In this document: one piece after another, positions 59,924 through 64,000 of the stretch
Position numbering within the stretch: position 1 is the stretch's first letter
How the letters are laid out: each line of letters opens with the position of its first letter
Assembly: GCA_046349435.1 (NCBI GenBank)
Contig: JAXMCI010000001.1
Location: 62,001 to 126,000 of the forward strand
Source: JAXMCI01 sp046349435
GTDB lineage: Bacteria; Pseudomonadota; Alphaproteobacteria; Dongiales; Dongiaceae
Direction of reading: 5' to 3'
DNA: 64,000 nucleotides
The notes under the pieces: model-generated
What the model was told of the DNA's origin: nothing
The model's database searches: none
The model's input: only the letters and a program-made list of their open reading frames with translations
Program-made: the position numbers and the translations under genes

Positions 59924-60433
59924 ATGGACCAGGCCCGCGAGCCCTACCGCCACCCGCAGCCGGCGGAGTCGCCGCCCGAGATCGTCATCCCGCACGCCAT
60001 CCCCGAGGACGAGCGGCTCTGGGTGCCGCAGCAGCCCAACGTCTGGTTCCGCCCGCTCTGCCTGTCGGCCAGCCGCGGCTACTGGAACAACCTGCTGCGG
60101 GTGCGCCGCTCCGGCGTGCTGTCGCGCCACCGCCACCCGCAGCCGGTGCACGGGCTGGTGCTGAAGGGGCGCTGGCGCTACCTCGAGCATGACTGGGTGG
60201 CGACCGAGGGCGCCTATGTCTACGAGGCGCCGGGCGAGACCCACACGCTGGTGGTCGACGAGGACGTGCCGGAGATGATCACCTTCTTCCAGGTCAACGG
60301 CGCGATGATCTATGTCGACCCGGACGGCAAGGTGCAGGGCTACGAGGACGTCTTCAGCAAGATCGACCTGTGCCGGGCCCACTTCACGAAGTGCGGGCTC
60401 GGCGAGGGGTTCGTGGAGCAGTTCATAAGGTAG
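59924..60433 (+). CDS. Cupin, 2,4'-dihydroxyacetophenone dioxygenase-like
   Basis: This 169-residue protein is a single cupin with metal-binding histidines in SRHRHPQPVHG and a second-motif histidine in EAPGETHTLVV. RWRYLEHDWVATEGAYVYE is a segment I associate with the DAD-type cupin family. Such proteins cleave C-C bonds in aryl ketones or have unknown activity. GAAGGAGACC precedes ATG 59924. It is the last gene of the plus-strand run and is followed by a hairpin. Confidence 0.85.
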   Translation: MDQAREPYRHPQPAESPPEIVIPHAIPEDERLWVPQQPNVWFRPLCLSASRGYWNNLLRVRRSGVLSRHRHPQPVHGLVLKGRWRYLEHDWVATEGAYVYEAPGETHTLVVDEDVPEMITFFQVNGAMIYVDPDGKVQGYEDVFSKIDLCRAHFTKCGLGEGFVEQFIR

Positions 60434-60439
60434 GAACCT

Positions 60440-60469
60440 CTCCCTCGCCCGCGTCAGCGGGAGGCGGAG
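60440..60469. terminator. Imperfect hairpin between convergent genes
   Basis: A 13-position stem with two mismatches and a TCA-containing 4-base loop (CTCCCTCGCCCGC and GCGGGAGGCGGAG) lies between the cupin stop and the convergent Gfo/Idh/MocA stop. It resembles the CT-rich palindrome at 20288 and may serve as a bidirectional terminator. There is no T-tract. Confidence 0.4.
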
Positions 60470-60472
60470 CCG

Positions 60473-61636
60473 TCACAGCTCGACCCAGCCGCCGCCGGCC
60501 TGGTGCGAGGCGAGCGCCGCCTCGACGAAGCGGCAGCCGTCGAGACCGTCGGCGCCGGTCGGCGCCGTCGTCGCCAGCGGGTCGGGCTTGCGGCCGGCGC
60601 GGCGCGCGGCGATCAGCTCGGCATAGTCGGCGTAGAGCACGGCGAAGGCCTCGTAGTAGCCCTCGGGCAGGCCGGCCACCATGCGGGTGGCACGGCTCGC
60701 CGCCGGCGACAGGCCGGGGCCGCCGCGGGTCAGGATGCGGACCCCGTCGGCCATGGCCAGCCTGAGGTCGTTCGGACAGGCCTGGTCCCAGGCGACGTGC
60801 CCGGTCTCGCCATAGACGCGCAGCCGGAAGCCCACCGTCTCGCCGGCCGCCACCATGCTCGCCCACAGCACGCCGCGCGCGCCGTTGTCGAACCGCAGCA
60901 GCAGCTCGGCATCGTCCTCGAGCCGGCGACCGGGCACCACGGTCGCGAGGTCGGCGGCCAGCCGGATGAGCTTCAGCCCGGTGACGTACTCGGCGAGATG
61001 GATGCAGTGGGTGCCGAGGTCGGCCGTCACGAAGGACGGGCCGGCGCGCGCCGGGTCGGTGCGCCAGGCCGCCTGCTTGCTGCCCGGGTCGGCCTCCTCC
61101 AGCCGCGACAGCCAGCCGAGCACGAACTCGACCTGGACGCTGCGCACCGCCCCGATCGCCCCGGCTGCCACCAGCGCGCGCGCCTCGCGCACCATTGGGT
61201 AGCCCGTGTAGTTGTAGGTGACGCCGAGGAAGCAGCCGGTGAGCTCGGCGGTGGCCAGCAGGTCGCGCGCCTCGGCGACGCTGGTCGCCAGCGGCTTGTC
61301 GCAGATGACGTCGAGCCCGGCCTCGAGGCAGGCCTTGGCCACCGGGTGGTGCAGGTGGTTGGGCACCGCCACGGCGATCACCTCGGCGCCGTCGGGCCGC
61401 GCCGCCTCGCTGCGGGCGAGCGCGCGATAGTCGGAATAGCTGCGCGCCGGATCGAGATGCAGGTCGCGGGCCGAGGCGGCGGCCGTCTCCGGATCCGAGC
61501 TCAGCGCCGCCGCGACGATCTCGAAGCGGTCGTCGAGACGCGCCGCGATGCGGTGCGTCGCGCCGATGAAGCTGCCGCGCCCGCCGCCGATCAGGCCGAG
61601 GCGGAGCCGGCGCGGCGGAGTCTCGCTGCTGGACAT
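60473..61636 (-). CDS. Gfo/Idh/MocA family oxidoreductase
   Basis: This 387-residue protein has the Rossmann motif LGLIGGGRGSFIGATHR (residues about 13-29), CDKPLATS with the conserved Lys near residue 114, and a C-terminal TADLGTHCIHLAEY with His. It belongs to the longer inositol/sugar dehydrogenase-like branch that has a GRGSFIG opening. ATG 61636 is used. It probably oxidises a cyclitol or sugar. It is separated from the amidohydrolase upstream by 48 bases with only a weak CT-rich repeat. Confidence 0.9.
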   Translation of the reverse strand: MSSSETPPRRLRLGLIGGGRGSFIGATHRIAARLDDRFEIVAAALSSDPETAAASARDLHLDPARSYSDYRALARSEAARPDGAEVIAVAVPNHLHHPVAKACLEAGLDVICDKPLATSVAEARDLLATAELTGCFLGVTYNYTGYPMVREARALVAAGAIGAVRSVQVEFVLGWLSRLEEADPGSKQAAWRTDPARAGPSFVTADLGTHCIHLAEYVTGLKLIRLAADLATVVPGRRLEDDAELLLRFDNGARGVLWASMVAAGETVGFRLRVYGETGHVAWDQACPNDLRLAMADGVRILTRGGPGLSPAASRATRMVAGLPEGYYEAFAVLYADYAELIAARRAGRKPDPLATTAPTGADGLDGCRFVEAALASHQAGGGWVEL

Positions 61637-61684
61637 GGCCCCGCCCCCTTGGCCTCCCCCCTTTCCGGGGAGAGGGTACTCCGT

Positions 61685-62974
61685 CTACTCCGCGGCGACG
61701 CGGGCGGCGCGGCGCTCGGCGGCGGGCTTCTTGTGGAAGCTGCCGTCCTTCATGATCGCCAGCAGGCGGTCACGGTCCTGCAGGATGCGGACGTCGGAGA
61801 GCGGGTTGCCGTCGACCAGCAGGATGTCGGCGAGATAGCCCGCCTTGATCTGGCCGAGCTCGTTGCCCTTCATCATGATCTCGCCGCCGAGCCTGGTCGC
61901 GGCGACGATCGCCTCCATCGGCGTGAAGCCCAGCAGCTTGACGAAATGCTCGAGGTCGCGGGCGTTGCGGCCGATCGGGTTCCAGGCGAAGCCGTAATCG
62001 CCGCCCGGCAGGATGCGCACGCCGCGCTTCTTCAGCTTGCGCATGTTCTCGCAGCCGATCTCGAGCTCGCGCACCAGCCCGAAGCCCGCCGCCATGTCGG
62101 TGGTGATGCCCCAGTCGCTCGCCTCGTAGGAGGTGGTGTAGGTGATGCCCAGCGTCGGCGAGACGAAGATCTGGTCCTTGCGCTCCTCCAGCATGTCCAT
62201 CGCCTCCTCGTCGATCAGGGTGGCGTGGTAGATGATCTGGCAGCCGTGGCGCAGCGACATCTTCACCGACTCGGCGTTGCGCGCGTGGGTCGCGATGCGC
62301 TTGCCGCGCTGCAGCCCGACCTCGCAGACCGCCTGGACCTCGGCCTCGGTCATCACCGTCTGGTCGGCCTTGGCGAAGGGGACCAGCTCGTCGCCCGACG
62401 GGTTGATCTTGAGGGTGTCGACGCCCTCGCGGCACATCTCGCGGGCGGTGCGGCGGAACTCGTCGGCGCCGTCGCAGACCAGCGCGAAGCTGGTCCGCTC
62501 CATGTGGTAGAGCCGGACGTCGCCAAGGCCGCCGGTGACGGTCAGCTCGGGCGAGGCGGCGAGCGAGCGCGGGCCCGGGAAGTGGCCGGCATCGATCGCG
62601 TTGCGCAGCACCACGTCGAAGCGCGCGCGGGCCGCGGCCGCGCTGTTGGCGCTGGTGAAGCCCTGGTCGAGCAGCGTCTTGGCGTTGCGCACGCTCTGCA
62701 GCAGGTGCTCCTCGGGCGGCAGGAAGCCGAGCGCTTCGAGCGTCGAGGGATCGGTGAAGGTCATGTGCGAGTGCGACTCGACGAGGCCCGGCATCAGGGT
62801 CGCGCCGCCGCCATCGACGAGCTCCGCACCCTGGCGCGGCAGCCCGCCCTTGCCGCCCGGCTTGGCCTTGGCAACCTGCTTGATGCGGTTGCCCTCGACC
62901 AGCACCTCGCCGGCGAAAGGCTCGCCGCCGCTGCCGTCGAGAACGGTGACGTTGGTGAAGAGCGTGCGGGTCAT
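61685..62974 (-). CDS. Metal-dependent amidohydrolase (prolidase/imidazolonepropionase-like)
   Basis: This 429-residue amidohydrolase-superfamily enzyme has metal ligands His68 and His70 (ESHSHM), a probable carbamylated Lys189 (DTLKIN), His230 (IATHARN), His250 (IYHATLID) and Asp326 (GGDYGFA). This is the full set for a binuclear zinc site. The C-terminal composite domain (AGYLADILLVDGNP) is typical. Substrates in this branch are often cyclic amides or dipeptides. It starts at ATG 62974, divergent from the HAD gene with a 173-base gap that shows no clear promoter. Confidence 0.9.
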   Translation of the reverse strand: MTRTLFTNVTVLDGSGGEPFAGEVLVEGNRIKQVAKAKPGGKGGLPRQGAELVDGGGATLMPGLVESHSHMTFTDPSTLEALGFLPPEEHLLQSVRNAKTLLDQGFTSANSAAAARARFDVVLRNAIDAGHFPGPRSLAASPELTVTGGLGDVRLYHMERTSFALVCDGADEFRRTAREMCREGVDTLKINPSGDELVPFAKADQTVMTEAEVQAVCEVGLQRGKRIATHARNAESVKMSLRHGCQIIYHATLIDEEAMDMLEERKDQIFVSPTLGITYTTSYEASDWGITTDMAAGFGLVRELEIGCENMRKLKKRGVRILPGGDYGFAWNPIGRNARDLEHFVKLLGFTPMEAIVAATRLGGEIMMKGNELGQIKAGYLADILLVDGNPLSDVRILQDRDRLLAIMKDGSFHKKPAAERRAARVAAE

Positions 62975-63147
62975 TGCATCCTCCCGAAGCCGGCCCGGCC
63001 GTTGCGGCCGCGCGTCTCAAATTGCCGTGATCTTAGCCGCGACCGCCCCCGACGCAAAGGCCCGGCCTGACGAAAATCGCCCGCCTGCGGCAACGTTTGC
63101 GGCCGCCGCGTGTAGTTAGCTTCGGCCGCCCACGACCGGAGACCGGC

Positions 63148-64000
63148 ATGCAGTACATCGCGCTCGCCTGCGACTATGACGGCACGCTCGCCACCGACGG
63201 CCGGGTCGGGCCGCAGGTGCTGGCCTCGCTGGCCCGGCTGCGCGAGTCCGGCCGGCGGTTGATCATGGTCACCGGCCGCGAGCTGCCGGACCTCAAGCGC
63301 GTCTTTCCCGAACTCGAGCTGTTCGACCTGGTGGTGGCCGAGAACGGCGCCCTGCTCTACCGGCCGGCGAGCCGCCAATCGGTGCCGCTCGCCGAGCCGC
63401 CGCCGCCGCGCTTCGCCGAGATGCTGCGCGAGCGCGCGGTCGAGCCGCTGTCGGTCGGCGAGGTCATCGTCGCCACCTGGGAGCCGAACGAGACGGCGGT
63501 GCTGGAGACCATCCGCGACCTCGGGCTCGAGCTGCAGATCATCTTCAACAAGGGCGCCGTGATGGTCCTGCCGGCCGGCGTGAACAAGGGCAGCGGGCTG
63601 CAGGCGGCGCTGGCCGAGCTCGGCCTCTCCGCGCACAACGTGGTCGGCGTCGGCGACGCCGAGAACGACCACGCCTTCCTCCACCTGTGCGGCTGCGGCG
63701 TGGCCGTCGCCAACGCGCTGCCGGCGCTGAAGGAGACCGCCGACCTGGTGATGCAGGGCGAGCGCGGCGCCGGGGTCGCCGAGCTGATCGACCTGATGGT
63801 AGAGACCGACCTCGCCGAGTTCGACCGGCGCATCGAGCGCCACCGGCTGTGCCTCGGCACCGGCGCGGCGGGCCCGGTCGAGATCGCGCCGCTGCGCGCC
63901 AACCTCCTGATCGCCGGGACTTCGGGGGCCGGCAAGTCGACCCTGACCACCGCGCTGCTCGAGCGGATGGCCGAGCGCGCCTACCAGTTCTGCATCGCCG
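63148..64000 (+). CDS. HAD hydrolase fused to a P-loop ATPase domain (partial, runs off the right edge)
   Basis: The frame is open from ATG 63148 to the window end, giving 284 residues. The first about 225 residues are a HAD-superfamily phosphatase of the Cof type: nucleophile Asp9 and Asp11 (DYDGT), TGRELP as second motif, a Lys in FNKGAV, and GVGDAENDHAF as the last motif. A linker rich in Glu and Arg is followed by Walker A GTSGAGKST at residues 257-265, the start of a second, ATP-binding domain. Fusion of sugar phosphatase and P-loop domains suggests a regulatory or kinase-like function, but the second half is not in the window. Confidence 0.82.
   Translation, partial: MQYIALACDYDGTLATDGRVGPQVLASLARLRESGRRLIMVTGRELPDLKRVFPELELFDLVVAENGALLYRPASRQSVPLAEPPPPRFAEMLRERAVEPLSVGEVIVATWEPNETAVLETIRDLGLELQIIFNKGAVMVLPAGVNKGSGLQAALAELGLSAHNVVGVGDAENDHAFLHLCGCGVAVANALPALKETADLVMQGERGAGVAELIDLMVETDLAEFDRRIERHRLCLGTGAAGPVEIAPLRANLLIAGTSGAGKSTLTTALLERMAERAYQFCIA

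Noticed and set aside
1..64000. CRISPR arrays, tRNA or rRNA genes, transposases and integrases
   Set aside because: Looked for regularly spaced direct repeats, cloverleaf-like segments and recombinase motifs; none were convincing on either strand.

Overview
The window is high-GC DNA (about 70% by eye) with dense operons, ATGA and GTGA start/stop overlaps, and many ABC importers and catabolic dehydrogenases. This suggests a metabolically versatile soil or rhizosphere alphaproteobacterium, perhaps Rhodospirillales or Hyphomicrobiales. That placement is inferred from gene content; no rRNA or other marker gene is present. I saw no tRNA, rRNA, CRISPR array, integrase or transposase.

Layout. 0-8.5 kb: the tail of an unknown gene, an Old-Yellow-Enzyme-type flavoprotein, a SnoaL-like protein, then an operon of an IlvD/Edd dehydratase, a tiny zinc-finger protein and the two subunits of a hydantoinase/oxoprolinase. 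8.5-10.3 kb: a strikingly AT-rich island with poorly preserved membrane-protein genes. 10.3-18 kb: a beta-lactamase-fold hydrolase, a ribose-type ABC importer, a D-aminoacylase and an aromatic-amino-acid-lyase homologue lacking the MIO-forming serine. 18-22 kb: cold-shock protein, acyl-CoA dehydrogenase, class III cyclase with TPRs. 22-30 kb: a NudK-like Nudix enzyme behind a second ribose-type importer, then aldo/keto reductase, Gfo/Idh/MocA oxidoreductase and an NCS2 permease. 30-33.6 kb: UxaA-family dehydratase and two SDRs. 33.6-38 kb: three tandem paralogous cytochromes P450 on the minus strand. 38-41 kb: an acetoin/2-oxoacid dehydrogenase (E1 alpha, E1 beta, E2). 41-47 kb: a CUT1-type sugar importer with two ATPases and a 62-residue membrane protein. 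47-54 kb: an XRE-cupin regulator divergent from a complete dipeptide-type importer ending in DUF1028. 54-59 kb: a glycosyltransferase cassette with a PqqD-like protein and an HPr-kinase-like P-loop protein, one glycosyltransferase being frameshifted. 59-64 kb: SDR, cupin dioxygenase-like protein, Gfo/Idh/MocA, amidohydrolase, and the start of a HAD/P-loop fusion.

How it works together. Most of the window is modular uptake and catabolism: four importers each sit beside enzymes that could process the imported sugar, sugar acid, acyl-amino acid or peptide. All four importer operons carry a perfect GC-rich hairpin immediately after the solute-binding-protein gene, consistent with differential expression inside the operon. 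The parts least explained by known pathways are the serine-less lyase cluster (10.3-18 kb), the PqqD/kinase/glycosyltransferase cassette (53.8-59.2 kb), the zinc-finger microprotein in the hydantoinase operon, and the AT-rich island.
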